In this document: in pieces, positions 1 to 13,300 of the stretch
Layout of the letters: every line of letters begins with the position of its first letter
How positions within the stretch are numbered: position 1 is the first letter of the stretch
DNA from: Meloidogyne chitwoodi
Taxonomy: Eukaryota > Nematoda > Chromadorea > Rhabditida > Meloidogynidae
Reading direction: 5' to 3'
Assembly (NCBI GenBank): GCA_015183035.1
Contig: JACZZP010000017.1
Coordinates: forward strand, 1,736,001 to 1,800,000
Length of the DNA stretch: 64,000 nt
Made by a program: the position numbers and the translations under genes
Notes under the pieces: model-generated
Database searches by the model: none
What the model was told of the DNA's origin: nothing
What the model saw: the letters and a program-made list of their open reading frames with translations, nothing else

Positions 1-151
1 AAAAACAAGTTTTTACAATATAAAAACAAGTTTTTACAATAATTAAGTTTACAAAAAGTTTTACTATTAGTTACAGGTTTAGTTTCAGGTTTATTTTAAT
101 ATTTTTTCAACATTATTTTTTAGGTTTACAAGTTTATTTAATGCTTTAAGT

Positions 152-872
152 CAGAGCTGCCAGATCTGCGGATTTATCCTCATTTTGAGGATTTTACGAG
201 TTCGTTGAGGATTTTTTTTGAAAATGAGGATTTGCGGATTTTTGCGGATTTTTGATGTTTTTTGAGGATTTTTGAGGATTTTTGATATTTTTGTATATTT
301 TTGATGTTTTTTTCAGAAATTTAATTAAAAATTGCTATTTTTGGGTAAATTTTGGCAACTAGACTACAAAAATTTCCAAAATTTTTCGCCTGCGGCGCTG
401 AAAAGTAAAGTTTGGTTAACTAGAGTACATTAGATCTCCAAAATTTTTCGGTGTCAACCCAAATGATTCACCCAATTGGGCCAATCACTTCAACGGAAAA
501 GTAATAAAATACTCCCAATATATCCAAGTTTGTGCAATACCAACTAGTTGTAAGATATTTGACCGATTAGCAATTGGATCAATTGGTTGAACGATCTTTT
601 GGTTTCGATCTTCTGGGGTGGAGCAATTTTTCGCCTGCGGCGCGTCAAATCACTAACCCAAGTGAAGGTTAATTATGATTTTTTCTGTATAGAATTTTAC
701 AAAATGATTATTTCCAATAATAAATTGTTAAAATCTATTGTTAATAGCGAAAAATATGAACATTAATAAAAAATTTCTATTAAACATTTTTATTATTTGC
801 GGATTTTTGCCCAAAATGAGGATTTTTTCAGATGAATTTGCGGATTTTTCATTTTTTCATCTGGCAGCTCTG
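152..872. mobile_element. hAT-like MITE, 721 bp, with 8 bp target duplication
   Basis: The element begins CAGAGCTGCCAGAT and ends with its exact complement ATCTGGCAGCTCTG. It is flanked by a perfect 8 bp direct repeat CTTTAAGT at 144-151 and 873-880. An 8 bp duplication with a CAG-starting inverted end is the hallmark of hAT-superfamily insertions. The interior is AT-rich with a repeated GCGGATTTTTGAGGATTT-like word near both ends, and a GC-rich word CGCCTGCGGCGC occurs twice (about 388 and 634). No open reading frame resembles a transposase, so it is non-autonomous. The perfect ends and duplication suggest a fairly young copy. Confidence 0.88.
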
Positions 873-880
873 CTTTAAGT

Positions 881-3800
881 TCTTGTTTCAAGTTTATTTT
901 TATGTTATTTTTAATTTGAAGCAATTTTTGCTTTATTTGTGCGTTTAATTTAATAAATATTAAATCTACGCCTACCTATTGTTAGCGTTTTAACGTAAAT
1001 AAGTATGAATCAGTTTTAATTTAAAAAAATTAAATAATTTTTATTTATTATTTTAGTAATTTAAGTATATTTAAGAAATAAAAAATATAAAATAAATAGC
1101 TAAATTTGGTAATTAAATTTTGTATTTCTTTTATTTTATTATTTGTAGCACAAAATATATTTTCTATTATTTTTAAAAAATATAAAAATTAATATAATTA
1201 CCAATTTTAAGCCAATTTCTTAATTAAGAAATTTATTAATTAAAATATAATTATGAAAATCTAAAAATATAATTTTGAATTAAAAATCTGAATCTAAAGT
1301 AATTAAAATAAAAAATTTTAAATTAACCAAAATATACTTGGTAAAAAAACATTTTGAAGCAAAATAAAGAAAACACAAAAATGTTTGAAAAAATGATTTC
1401 ACAAATATATTTATATATAGAAATTATTGGTAGTAGTAAATATATTAAAAATTTATCAAAAAATGTAAATATTTAATTAAATATGTATTTTAGTAAATAA
1501 TTTTTTTAATTTTCACACATTTTTTCTAATAATAACATTTTTTTATTTTTCTCCAAAAACTCATCTTCCATAAATTTTTAAATTATATATTAAAAAAAGT
1601 TTTTCTAGGAAAAAAAGAAAAAAGTTTTTAAAACTAATTTTCCCTTTGTAGCAAAAATGTGTTTAAAAATAATATTTAATTAAAAATAAATTAAATCTTG
1701 GAATAATCGAAGAAGTGAAATTAAACTTTCTTTTATACTAATTTAAAATATTAAATAATAAAAAACACTTCCGTTAAGTTTATTTTGAATTTTACAGATA
1801 AATTATTTCAAGTTTATTTTAATGTTTGTTTTCAAGTTTATTTTAATGTTTGTTTTCAAGTTTATTTTAATGTTTGTTTTCAAGTTTATTTTTTGTTTTT
1901 TTTCAAGTTTATTTTTTGTTTTTTTTTTCAAGTTTATTTTTTGTTTTTTTTCAAGTTTATTTTAATGATTATTTTAATAAAATTAACTGTCGTATTTTAA
2001 CTAAATTATAAACATAAATACACAACATTTTAAGTTTAATTTAATATTTATACTATAATTAGTATAACATAAATTAGTTTACAGGTTAATAAATTTAATA
2101 AATAAACAGTAGACGCTTAAAAAATTGAAATCACGTCAACAGTTGTTTATACAAAATATTTAAAATTCTATTTAATTGTAAATAAAAAATTAAAAAATAA
2201 AAGTTTAAATGAAATGTGATATTTAAAAAAAATTTGAAATTAAAATTTAAAAAATAATTTTTCAAGTTTAAACTTGAAAATAAAATTTACGGAAACATAA
2301 ATACTAATATTAATTAGTTTCCTTAATTTTCTAAATTTCATCTGTGGAATTAAAAATGGTTAATTATTTAAAAATGATAGTTTTGGAATCAAAAATCTTT
2401 AAAATTTTTGTTCTCATTTTGAGAAAATTTGTATCTAGAATGAATTAAATTCTAATTAAATTATAAAACATAAAATAAAATCAACATAAACTTTTTTATT
2501 ATTTATAAAGTGTAAAACAAAATGCTAACAAACTTAGGCAAATTAACTGCTAATAAATAAAAATGTGAAAATGAGAAAAAAGCCTTTTAAAAGAAAAGTC
2601 TAAATTAAATTAATTATAAATTATAATATTTACATTTTATTTAATTAATAAATATATACAAGTCAAACCAACCATATGGGATCCATATTACTCAAAGGAA
2701 ACAAAAAAAATAATAAATATTAATATACATATATTGTTAGAAATAATTAATACATAGTATATATTTTTTAATAAACTTAAAATTGAAACAAACAGAAACT
2801 TAAGTGTATGGCTTATTTTTCAAGTTTAAAGTTTATTTCAAGTTTAATTAATAAGTTATATTTATAACGTATTTTCAAGTTTAATTAAAACCAGAAAATC
2901 CCGGGTGAGATTAATAAAAAGAGTGTAATATTATGTCAAGTTTATTTTATAAGTCGTCTACTGAAAAATTAAAATTGATATTCGTAGAAATAAAAAAATG
3001 TTTGCTGAATTAATTTTAATTTAATTTAAATAAAATTCAAAAAATATTAATTTATTTTTTAAAATTAAATTTTAAAGAAATGCAAAAATCAATTCTAAGA
3101 AATAAATTTACGAAAATTTAATTATTTAAGCAAAATATATAATTTTATTAAATTAATATTTTGAAATATATTTTAAAGTCTAAAATTTATATATAAATTT
3201 TTTAAATTTTGTCTGACAAATTTACCCAAATTATTTTAAAATTAAATTTTAAAATAATTTTTATTTAAAAATTTGCTTAAAAATACTAAATAAACAAGCA
3301 ATACATTTTGGGTTATTAACAAATAAAAGGTCTAACAAAAATAAAAAAGGGCAAAAATAAAGAGAATATAAGAATATTAATTCAAAACAGCTGGAAATTT
3401 TAATATTTACTCAAAATTTTATTTGTCAAAGTCTAGTTTTTTTAAATATATAAAATGTAAAATTTTGCTTTAATAATATTTAAAAAATATTATTTTAAAC
3501 ATACATATTATATTAAAATTATAAGAGGAAAAATATAAAACTTTCCGCTAAGTTTTACCTTTAGTTTATTTCAAGTTTATGGGTAAATCTGAAGCAGGCT
3601 AATTAATTGCATAAAAACTACTGATTTTGTTTTTAAGTTTAACAAAAATTAATAAAAAATTTAAAAAAATCAGAAATAGAAAAATATTTACTAAAAAAAT
3701 ATTTAATAAATATAGTAAATAAATTATGCTTTAAAACAGTCTTTTTAATTAAAAAAACATATAAATAAAATAATCAAAAAATTTATTTTTTTGCATATGC

Positions 3801-6800
3801 TTCAATTAACACTTAAAAAATATTAAAAAATTAATTGGAAAGGCATTTCATTATTTTTTTAATTTGTAAAATTTTATTTATATAAAAATAATAAATAGAA
3901 AATTTAAATTTAAAAATATAATTTTTGGTTAAAAATAAAAACAAAAATTTTTTGAAAAAAATATTAATTAATTAAATGAAAACTATTTGTATTTTTTGGA
4001 AGTAAATATTTTTTAATTAATTTTTCTAAATAAAGTCATTTAATTTCGCTTTTAACTAAAATGAAAAATAAATAAACTTGAAGCATAATGCACAAATAAA
4101 TTTAAATAAAAAATAGTCGAAAACTTGAAGCAAATTTACTAAAGTTGCTTCGTTTATTTTTCACTTAATTCTAAAATATTTTTGCAAATGTTAAATTTTT
4201 TAAAATAAATTTATTAAAATATTCTCTATTTAATAATTGATTTATATTTTTAAAAATTATTTTTGTTAAAAATAATTATAATATTTTTACCCAAAGGAAT
4301 TTATTAAAAAATAGGAAAAATGACTAAATAAATAAGGAAAATATAAATTAGCTTTAAAAAAAGAAAAAATATCTGTTGTCTACTAAACTTGTCCTTTTCA
4401 CAATATACACTAGTTGACATTTCATTTATATTTAGTTGTTATTAAAAGGTTTGTAATTGTCTATTGTAATAACGTCAAAGAAATATAAATAATATCCAAA
4501 AATAACAACAAGAAAAATAAACAAATGTTTTTAATGAAAAAATAAACTTGAAGCAAAAACATATTTAATAAAAAATAAACTTAAAAAAATAAACTTGAAC
4601 AAAAATTATTTTTTAAGCAAAAACTTAAATATAAAGAATGTACGAGCATATTTAAAGAAAAGAAGCAAAAAATACCTTAAGAAAAAAAAATTTCTGACAA
4701 AATATATTTTTGCATGTTTTTAGATGAAATATTAAAATATTTTTATTTTGAAAATGTCAAGTAAAAAAACATTAATTTAATTTTTAATATATTAGTTAAA
4801 AACATATCACTCACATTCCTTGTATTAAATTAATTATTTGCAATAAAATTTAAAAAATAAAATTATATTTGCTGAAAATTTTAATAAAAATATTTGCTAA
4901 AATAAGATGTATAAACTTAAACTTTTATTTTTACATAAATTGACGTTAAAAAAAAATTTATTAAATTAATCCATATAAGCTGTCTCTATAAATTAAAAAT
5001 TTAAATGCTTCATAAATCCTTAAGAAACCATTTAAATAAAATTAAATTTTTGAATATTTAAAATTTATAAAAATATTATTTAAAAAAATTATTTTCTATT
5101 TTTGGTTACATTTTTAAAAAAATAAAATATAGATAACTTTTTTAAATAAATAAATATTACTAAAAGTATTGTGTGAAAATAAATAAAATAAATATATTTT
5201 CCAGTTATTAATTAAGATTCTCTCTTCCTTTTTGTATTAAAAAGGTTAAAGATTAATTTAAAATATTTTAGTTTTTCTGGAATTAAAAAGAGGATAAAAT
5301 TAAAATGAAGTTTGTATACTAGAATATAAAGTATTAGTAAAGTTTATAACAAATTGAAACCTTGGAATAAAATAAAAAGTAAATAAACTTTAAAAGGAAA
5401 AATAAACTTGAATCAAAAATAAGTTAGAAAATAAACTTGAAGCAAAAATAAGTTAAAAAATAAACTTGAAGCAGAATAATAACTTTCTTTTAAAATTTAA
5501 TAAAAATAAATAATCATATACATATATTTTAAAAATAATTTTATAAAACATTTTTTTAATATTTTTTTTATAATTACTTTAAGCATATTTTATTTAAAAA
5601 AATACTTTTTAATATTAGTTAAAGTATTTAAGCCTGAGTATTTAATTAATACTCTCTAAAAACTGACAAAAACATATATAAAGGTTCCGCGTGTCAAAAA
5701 AGTGAAATTTTTTAAAAAATATTAAAAAAGTTTAATACTTAAGACAAATTAAATATAAAAAACATAAAATATTATAAAAATATTATTAAAAAATTTTAAA
5801 TAAAATAACGATAAAAGAACAAAAATTTAATAAAGGATTAAAAATGGATTGAGTACTAGAAAAAAGTCTAATAAAAAAATAATAAAAAGATGAGGAAGTG
5901 AGTTGCAAATAATATGTTTTATTATTGCGCCTATCTTTTACTTTTTGTTGAACAATATATGTATAAGTGTTAAAAAAATTTAAAAATAAACTTGAAGCAC
6001 AAAGAAAATAAACTTGACTTAAATTTACTTTATTAGTTCCTTTATTTTTTCCAAGTTTATTTTACATTTTTATATAAAATAATTGTTACTCAAGTTTTAA
6101 GTTGCTTAAAAAGTTTTTTAATATTTATTTATAATTGTATTAAGAATTAATTTAATATTTAAGTTTTAATTTACCTATTTTTATATCTAAGTCTAGCATC
6201 AATGCAATCTTTAGGTAAATTACTTATAAATAAATAAAATAAATATAAATATTCAAAAATATATATTTATGTATGTTAGCAAACAAAATCTAATTAAATA
6301 AATTTTAATAAAAATTAAGTTTTTCTATACCAGATTATTATGAATTTTTTAGTCAATTTTTAGCCTAAAATAAATAAATATGTAGAGTAAATAAAAAATT
6401 ATTTAAAAAGAAAAATCTAAAAATATATATTTCATGCTTAAAAAATATTAAAAAGTTTACTTAGGTTTTTGTTTTATTTATTAGAGTAGAATCAGTATTG
6501 AAAATAATAATGCTACAAGTTAATTTATACCTTTTATTTTATTTAAAAAAGTTTTTTTAATAAATTTGAAACAAAAATGTTAAAATAAACCTAAAGCAAG
6601 AATAAGATAAATTAAATTATTAATTTATTTTTATTACATTTTTGTAATAAAATAAAATTATAATATCAATCCATTAATGTATAAATTATTTTATTAAAAT
6701 ATTTAATCCTTTCAATTTCTATTTTATTAATTAAAAAAAACTCAAAAAATAAATTTGGAGCAAATATTAATACATTATAGGTATGTAGCCCGGAAAATTC

Positions 6801-7187
6801 CTCTTTTAGCAGAAAATTCCTTTCCGATAAAAAATTTTTGTAAAATTTAAAGTTATTTCGGATCATTTTAAAGATTATTCTAACATAGTACAATTTTTAA
6901 AGTGATCCAAAATTATTTTTATAATTATTTAAGGAGGATTTTTCTGTTAAAGGAAGTTTTAAAATGAAATAATAAAAATTAAAATTATATTTTTAATGTT
7001 TTTTTAAATTTTATGTGACATTCTGGTTTTTGTTGTTGTTATTATTTGTTTTAATAAAAAGTGGCTGAACAGCTGTACTTTTATTTTTAAAAAGTTTGCA
7101 AATAATTGATTTGTAAGCATTTCTGTATTCAACACTAAAAATTAAAAATTATATTTAATAATTAAATATATTAATTTAAATAGGCTC
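881..7187. other. gene-free AT-rich stretch
   Basis: No exon chain with coding character is visible on either strand; the short open frames are Lys/Asn/Ile/Phe-rich products of AT bias. The word AAATAAACTTGAAGCA and its complement are scattered through it in small clusters (about 4075-4130, 4540-4610, 5390-5475, 5985-6070, 6590), besides the tandem array at 1806-1975. Confidence 0.6.
1806..1975. repeat. minisatellite built on CAAGTTTATTTT
   Basis: About seven or eight tandem copies of a 22-24 bp unit that starts with CAAGTTTATTTT and continues with either AATGTTTGTTTT or TTGTTTTTTTT. The two unit types are grouped, which suggests local expansion of each variant. The open frame across it (Phe/Gln/Val/Tyr repeats) is a by-product. 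Confidence 0.85.
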
Positions 7188-7402
7188 CCGGAAAATCGGT
7201 CAGTGGAAAATCGGTCAGTGAAGAAACAGTATATAAAATCACTAAAATACATGTAAAACACAAAAATACATTAAAATGTTGTGTTTTAATGTGGTTTTAT
7301 TTTTGTTTTTGTGTTTTACAATGTTTTTTGTTTTACATGTATTTTAGTGATTTTATGTACTGTTTCTTCACTGTCCGATTTTCCACTGACGCATTTTCCG
7401 GT
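7188..7402. repeat. long inverted repeat, probable MITE
   Basis: The left arm from 7188 (CCGGAAAATCGGTCAGTGG and on through an AACAGTATATAAAATCAC segment) is matched by the complement of the right arm ending about 7402, over roughly 80 bp with a few differences. The spacer is short, so the whole unit would fold into one hairpin. The left arm contains the word GGAAAATCGGTCAGTG twice in tandem. I could not define a clear target duplication, so its superfamily is open. Confidence 0.75.
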
Positions 7403-7427
7403 CATGAAAAAAATTATATATTTAAAT

Positions 7428-9021
7428 TTAAAAAAATATTAAAAAATTGTACTTGCAAATAATTAAAATAGGAGCATTAATTCCAGCAGATATTAAATAT
7501 ATATAAGTTAAAATACTAGTAAAAATATTTAAAATATTCGCAGAAATTATATAAAATTGTGCAGATGATTTAGAAATAAATAAATTTGTTAAAGCAGTAG
7601 AAAGACTAAGGAACAAAATATTTAAATAATTTCTCATTGCCGAAGAAATTATCCAACCAATAATAAGAACTAAAGAAATAATCAAAACAGATCGAAGAAT
7701 ACGTAAAGCATTTTTAATAATTAATTTTATATCTAAAAAATATTTTTAATAATTAAAAAATAATAACCTTTCTCTGGCCTATCATTATTTTGTGTAGAAG
7801 AAACTTTATTATTTTTTAATTTCAAAAAAACTTTTTTGCCATAATAACGCCAAATAATCATAAAAAATATTAAAATATAATTAAATAAAGAAAGAGAAAT
7901 AATTATTAAAGTAAATATTGAATTTAATAAATCAGAATATACACCAGAATTACATAAAAGTAATCTTAATATTTAAAGGTAGAAATTAATTAATTAATAT
8001 AAAATAAACTTTTCAAAAGAACTATTTAAATTTTTTAAAACATTAATTTGAGTTAAAGCAATTATTCCTCCAGAAAATAAACAAATAGAAAATATTAATA
8101 AATATATACGAAAAATTGTAGAGTCAGAAATAACATGCATTCTGAAATTAATAGAAACAAAATCAGAAATTAAATTAAACAAAATCAGGAATTAATAAAA
8201 ACAAAATCAGAAATTAAAGAAAACAAAATCAGAAATTAAATAAAACAAATCAGAAATTAAAGAAAACAAAATCAGAAATTAAATAAAACAAAATCAGAAA
8301 TAATAATTCTTTTTCTTACCTTAAAGGAAAATAAACAATTAACATTCTTTCTAAAGAAATAAAGAAAATAGCCATAAAAGAAGAATAAGAACCAATAGTT
8401 GATATTAAAGAAATCCAAAAACAAATATTATAATTAATTATTGTAATTCCAAATAATAAATAAATAAAATTAATAATAAAAGGAATTAAAGCAAATATTT
8501 GACAAAAAGAATCAAATGGAAGAAGAAGATTTGTCTTTTTTTTAAATTAATTAATTAATTTAAATATATTTATTTATTACCTTTAATTTTTTAAAAGAAA
8601 CAATTATTAAACTAATATTTAATAAAATAGATGAAATTGCAAATAAAGCTGGTATAACAATAAAAGGAATTTGTTGTGGCCAATAACCTTTTTCATACAT
8701 AATTAGAAGACTATTTTGATAAACTTGTGACTAAAAATTTAAATAAAAAATTAATTTATAAAAATTATTTAAATTTAACATTACATTAATTAATTTTAAT
8801 GAATATTTAAAAGAACATTCAGAAACAATTTGTTGATGAATAAAATTTGAAAATATTAAATCAAAAATTGTTTTATTAATTACTGAATCTAATATTTTAA
8901 ATTTATTTGTTAAATTATTTGAATCTTCTTTTCCATTTGTATTTATATTTAAATATTCACAAATATCACCATTTTGTAAATATAATGATAATGAATAATT
9001 GTTGTTATTTGTTAAATTCAT
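7428..9021 (-). CDS. Srsx-like seven-transmembrane GPCR
   Basis: This is a serpentine receptor of the plasma membrane, probably a chemoreceptor or peptide receptor. Six exons join in frame on the minus strand: about 9021-8778 (N-terminal ectodomain rich in Asn, start chosen at the first ATG), 8730-8581 (TM1), about 8537-8320 (TM2-TM3), about 8142-8017 (TM4), about 7969-7770 (TM5 and a Lys-rich third intracellular loop) and about 7731-7428 (TM6-TM7). TM3 ends in SLERMLIVYFPLR, the E-R-x(4)-Y-x-P form that replaces the DRY motif in nematode Srsx receptors. TM7 carries SAGINAPILIICKYN, a degenerate version of the NPxxY region. Intron phases are consistent throughout. The exact family (Srsx or a neighbouring class A-like nematode family) is inferred from these motifs only. 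The ectodomain of about 80 residues is long for the family. Confidence 0.8.
8158..8310. repeat. intronic tandem repeat (CAGAAATTAAA unit)
   Basis: Five or so copies of a 27-29 bp unit containing AAAATCAGAAATTAAA fill most of the intron between the TM3 and TM4 exons of the Srsx-like receptor. The CAGAAATTAAA word is also present at the start of the downstream exon border. Confidence 0.75.
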
Positions 9022-10380
9022 TTTTTTAAAAAAAATATACTATCGGCACATATACTAAAAAAAGGATAAAAAACATTTAGAAGAACATAAATTTCTTACC
9101 TCAACAAAAATTCTTCTGCTTAATTGTTTATTAAATCCTATATTTGTTTCTTTGCGTGCTTTATGACTTTTCCGTTTAAATAATAATATTAGTTATTTAA
9201 TTTAAATAAGTTTTTCAAAAAATATTACATATTTTTATGTTAATTTAAAGTAAATAAATACCAAAATTTTTTCTCATTGAAAGTTCAATCTGACAAAAAA
9301 AATTTTTTTAATTTTTCTTAGAAAAGTTTTTATTAAAGTAAATATTTTTTAATATTTAACAAAATTAAAAAAAATAATAAAATTTTTCACACAGATTGTT
9401 TATTATTTTAATTACTTAATAAATGATTTACGTATTTTTAAAATATATTAAAGTATAAAAAAAATATTTTTATTTAAATATAAAAGCTTTTTAAAATTGT
9501 ATAAAAGCAATAAAATGATTGAACAAAATCAAAGTTTAAAAGAAAATAATAAACTTGATTCAAGTTTATTTTTATTTAATATTACATATATGTTTCAAGT
9601 TTAAAACTTGATTCAAGTTTATTTTCTTTAAGCTTATATTTTGTTTCAACTTTGATATTTAAAATTTGTTTTTAAATTAAATAAACTTGATTCAGGAAAA
9701 ATAAAAATTAATGAGATTAAGCGATGAGGTTATTAAGGGGAATATAACCAAAATGAGAATAATAAATATTTACATGCAAATAACACCGGTAAAATGGAAA
9801 AATAGAGCGAGATTAGAACATATATAAAAAGCAAAAATAGAGAACTATTAAAATAATTATTTAAAGCAAAAAAAAAAGGGCTAAAATTTAAAAAATAAAA
9901 ATTATTAAAATTAAAAAAAAATACCATGCAAAAATATGAAAAAAATGAAGCAGGCAGAAACTTCCGGACTAATTCTTATGAACTCAAACTTAAGATGCAA
10001 AACTTGAATATATAATTAATATCATGCTTAAAATTTTAAATATATTATTTTTAGGCAGATAAACTAATTTCTTTGTTTTTTTCTGGGCAACAGCGGAAGT
10101 TTCCCTTTACCAAAAAATGTTCAAATAATATGTTAAAAATGATAGTGTAAAAATTAAAAAAAATTTTTTTTATCTTATCTAAAAGTTCAGAAAATAAATT
10201 TAATTTTTATCTGCTTCAAGTTTTTTTATTACTTATTTTCAAGTTTTATTAAATAAATATTTAGTTGAAGCAAAAAATAAAAACTTTTTTGAAGCAATTT
10301 TGTACTATATTAATGTTTGAGTGAGTTAGATGTTTTGGAGTGGAGATTTTTAAAATTTAAAAAAATATTATCAGAATTAT
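9022..10380. other. intergenic stretch between GPCR and adenylyl cyclase
   Basis: Mostly AT-rich sequence with several CAAGTTTATTTT words in both orientations (9540-9690, 10200-10290). A short exon-like segment on the minus strand at about 9103-9170 ends in a good GTAAG donor but joins to nothing I can identify. Confidence 0.5.
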
Positions 10381-13300
10381 TTACTTATCATTACTAAATG
10401 GAAATGTTAAAGGCCCTTCTCCTTTACGTCCAACTAAAAGAAAAGTATCCATACCACCATCTACACCTTTCACCTAAAATTAAATATTTAATTAAAAAGA
10501 AAATATTTTTTAATTTTTATTATTTATAATAACCTGAATATGGTCTCTATGTTCAAAGTCATAACGGTCAATAAGCAAATTTTTTGTATGGGAGGAAACT
10601 TGTATACGGTTCTTGACACCATTCTATAAATTTATTATTTTTAATTAAATTTTTTTTTATTTTTTTATTTTAAACATTTTTATTTTATTTTTAAAGAACA
10701 CATTAAATAACTAGAAAATTAATTTTATTAAAAAATCAAATTCAATTATATATATATATTACTTGATACATTCTTGAAGCAATATTTACTGTATCTCCCC
10801 AAATGTCATAATATAATTTTGTTGTACCAATAACACCTTTATTAAATAAATTTTAAAATAATATTTAATTTTTATTTATTTAATTTTTTAATTTATTTAT
10901 TTACCTGCAGTGACTGGACCAATATTTAAACCAATTTTACATTCAAATTCAAAATTGAGAAGATCTGAAAAAATAATTAAATTTAAAAATAAATATAATT
11001 TTTAATTGCCTTGGTTGAAAAAAGCTAGTGCATTTTGTACAGCAATAGCAAATTCCATTAACTAAAATATATTGCAACTTTAATTTAAAAGGCTAAAAAG
11101 AAATTGTTTTATTGAACTTTACAATTTAAATAAATATAAAGTTTAAACTTAAGTTTTAATGTTTAAAGTTTTAAGAGAATAGAAATGCTTGAAAATAATT
11201 AAAAAAGAAAACAAGTTTATGATTAAATTCAAGTTTTAAGATTAAATTCAAGTTATCAAGTTTTGTTTAAATTCAATTTTTTAAGTTCTCAAGTTTCAAA
11301 TTTTAAGTTCTAATATACTGTAACCTGATATAAATGTTCGTATGGATGTAAAGACAACCTTCTTCTATCAGGATTTAATCCAGAAGCAGCCATATAAGCT
11401 TAATAGTTCGGTAATAATAATTATTTTATTATTTTTAGAAAAATAATTAATTTCTAAAAATATTTTTTTTCAAGTTTTTTTTGACTAATTTTTAGGAGAA
11501 TTATTAAAATATAATTTAATGTTTAAACTCACAAGGGCCAATTGTTTTAATTTTTTCAACATGTGCAAATTCAGAGCGATCAAGTAATTCTTTTTTTAAA
11601 TAATTTATTTTTTTAATAAATTTATTATTTTACCATCAAAATCTCCAATAACTTCATTTAATACTCTAATAAATTCACGTCCACCTTCGTATGTTTCTTC
11701 ATACATTTCATGCCAATTTGTAATTGAAGCAAACATTACTTTAAATAAAAATTTATTATTTTATTACAAAATAATTTATTTATTAATAAAATAATTTACC
11801 TGCAGTTAATTTGTGATTTTCACTGTATTTAGTATTTGTTTTGAGTGATTCTACAGCATGTGGGGGAATACTAAAAAAAATATATATATTTTTTTTCTTT
11901 TTAAAGTAAAAAAATTAACATATTATTAAGAAGCCAATCAGCCTGATCTCTAACTAATTGCATTTTGGCTGTATCTCTACGTGCTTGTACATCACCATAG
12001 AAAGACATACGAAAAGCTGCTTCAAACTAAAAATTAAAAAAAAATATATTTAAGAGTTTCTTATAAAAATATTAGTAATCTTAAAGAAAAGGGTATTTAA
12101 AGATAAAAGACATTTATTATTCTTTTTAAAAAAAGAATAATTAAAATGTTCCTTCCAGCCTACTATATGGGCTGGGAGGAACATTACCTCCAAAAATGTT
12201 ATTTATCTTTTGGCAATATTCTGCAGAAGGAATTAATTAATTAAACGTATGATTTCAAAAAATAAATCTTAAAAATATTAAAAAAAAAATATTTTATAAA
12301 ATAATTAGCTGAAAAATTAAACAAAAAAATTAAAAAAATATTTTTTTTAAATTAAATTTAAATATTTTGCCTGATAATTAAGAAAAGCAACTAAAACAAC
12401 AGCTAAAATAACATCCAAAACTAATTCCCATAAAAATAAAGGAGTTCCAAAAATTCCAGAAGACCAAACAGGTTGTTGTGAATTATTACAAGGTAAAGGA
12501 TGTGGTTGAATACTATCATGAAAAAATGATGAAGAATTGGAAGAGGAAGAAGAAGCTATAATTAATGAATGAAAAGGAGATAAAGATGTTGAATCTGATC
12601 CTAAAGAGCGAATATAGTCTAATTGATGTTGACAAAACCTGAAAAAAATTGTTTTTAATTTTTTTGAAAACAATTTAAATAATTATAATTAATTTTTAAA
12701 AAAAAATTGTTAAATAAAATTTAAAAATATTATTAATCAAACCAGGTACTCAACAAAAATACAAGTGCAACTGCCAATGCTTGTCCTGTTTTTGGCCAGG
12801 CACCAAGTTGACTAGAAAAATAAATATTTTTTAACACAAAATTAATAAAAAAACTCAATTTTTCTTGATAAAAATTAATAAAATAATTTTTTGCAATTTA
12901 AAAAAAAATATAAATAATATAATATTTACCTAAAATTGCAGTGTGTAAATAAAGCCAATAAAAAAATATAAGAATAAAGCAAACGAATAACTAATTGACC
13001 AGGATGAATACAAATTAATGGAGAAGTGGGAGATGGATAATAATAAATTATTTTATCCATACAAAAAGGCATATTGAAGAGAGCAACTCCAACAGGTAGA
13101 GCAATTAATAATGCACCTTTATTATTTTAAAATAAATATTATTTTAAATTATTTTTTAATTTTATTACCAAGAATATGTCTTGGGCCCCATTGATGCAGC
13201 CAAGGGAGAATTGGTCTGCGACTGAGTAAAGGTAGACCGACAAGCACAATTACAGCTAAAAAATATGTAAAAAATAAATGAAGAATGAAAATAAACTTGA

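Noticed and set aside
1785..2000. 71-codon frame over the minisatellite at 1806-1975
   Set aside because: It is a translation of the repeat (Phe-rich periodic), with no signal of a real gene.
9103..9170. Exon-like minus-strand stretch (KARKETNIGFNKQLSRRIFVE) ending in a GTAAG donor
   Set aside because: No acceptor before it and no downstream exon in phase; the next gene begins with its own ATG. It may be a gene fragment or chance.
9955..10105. Possible short inverted repeat (GAAACTTCCG and CGGAAGTTTC)
   Set aside because: Only about 10 bp match, no target duplication and no further pairing.
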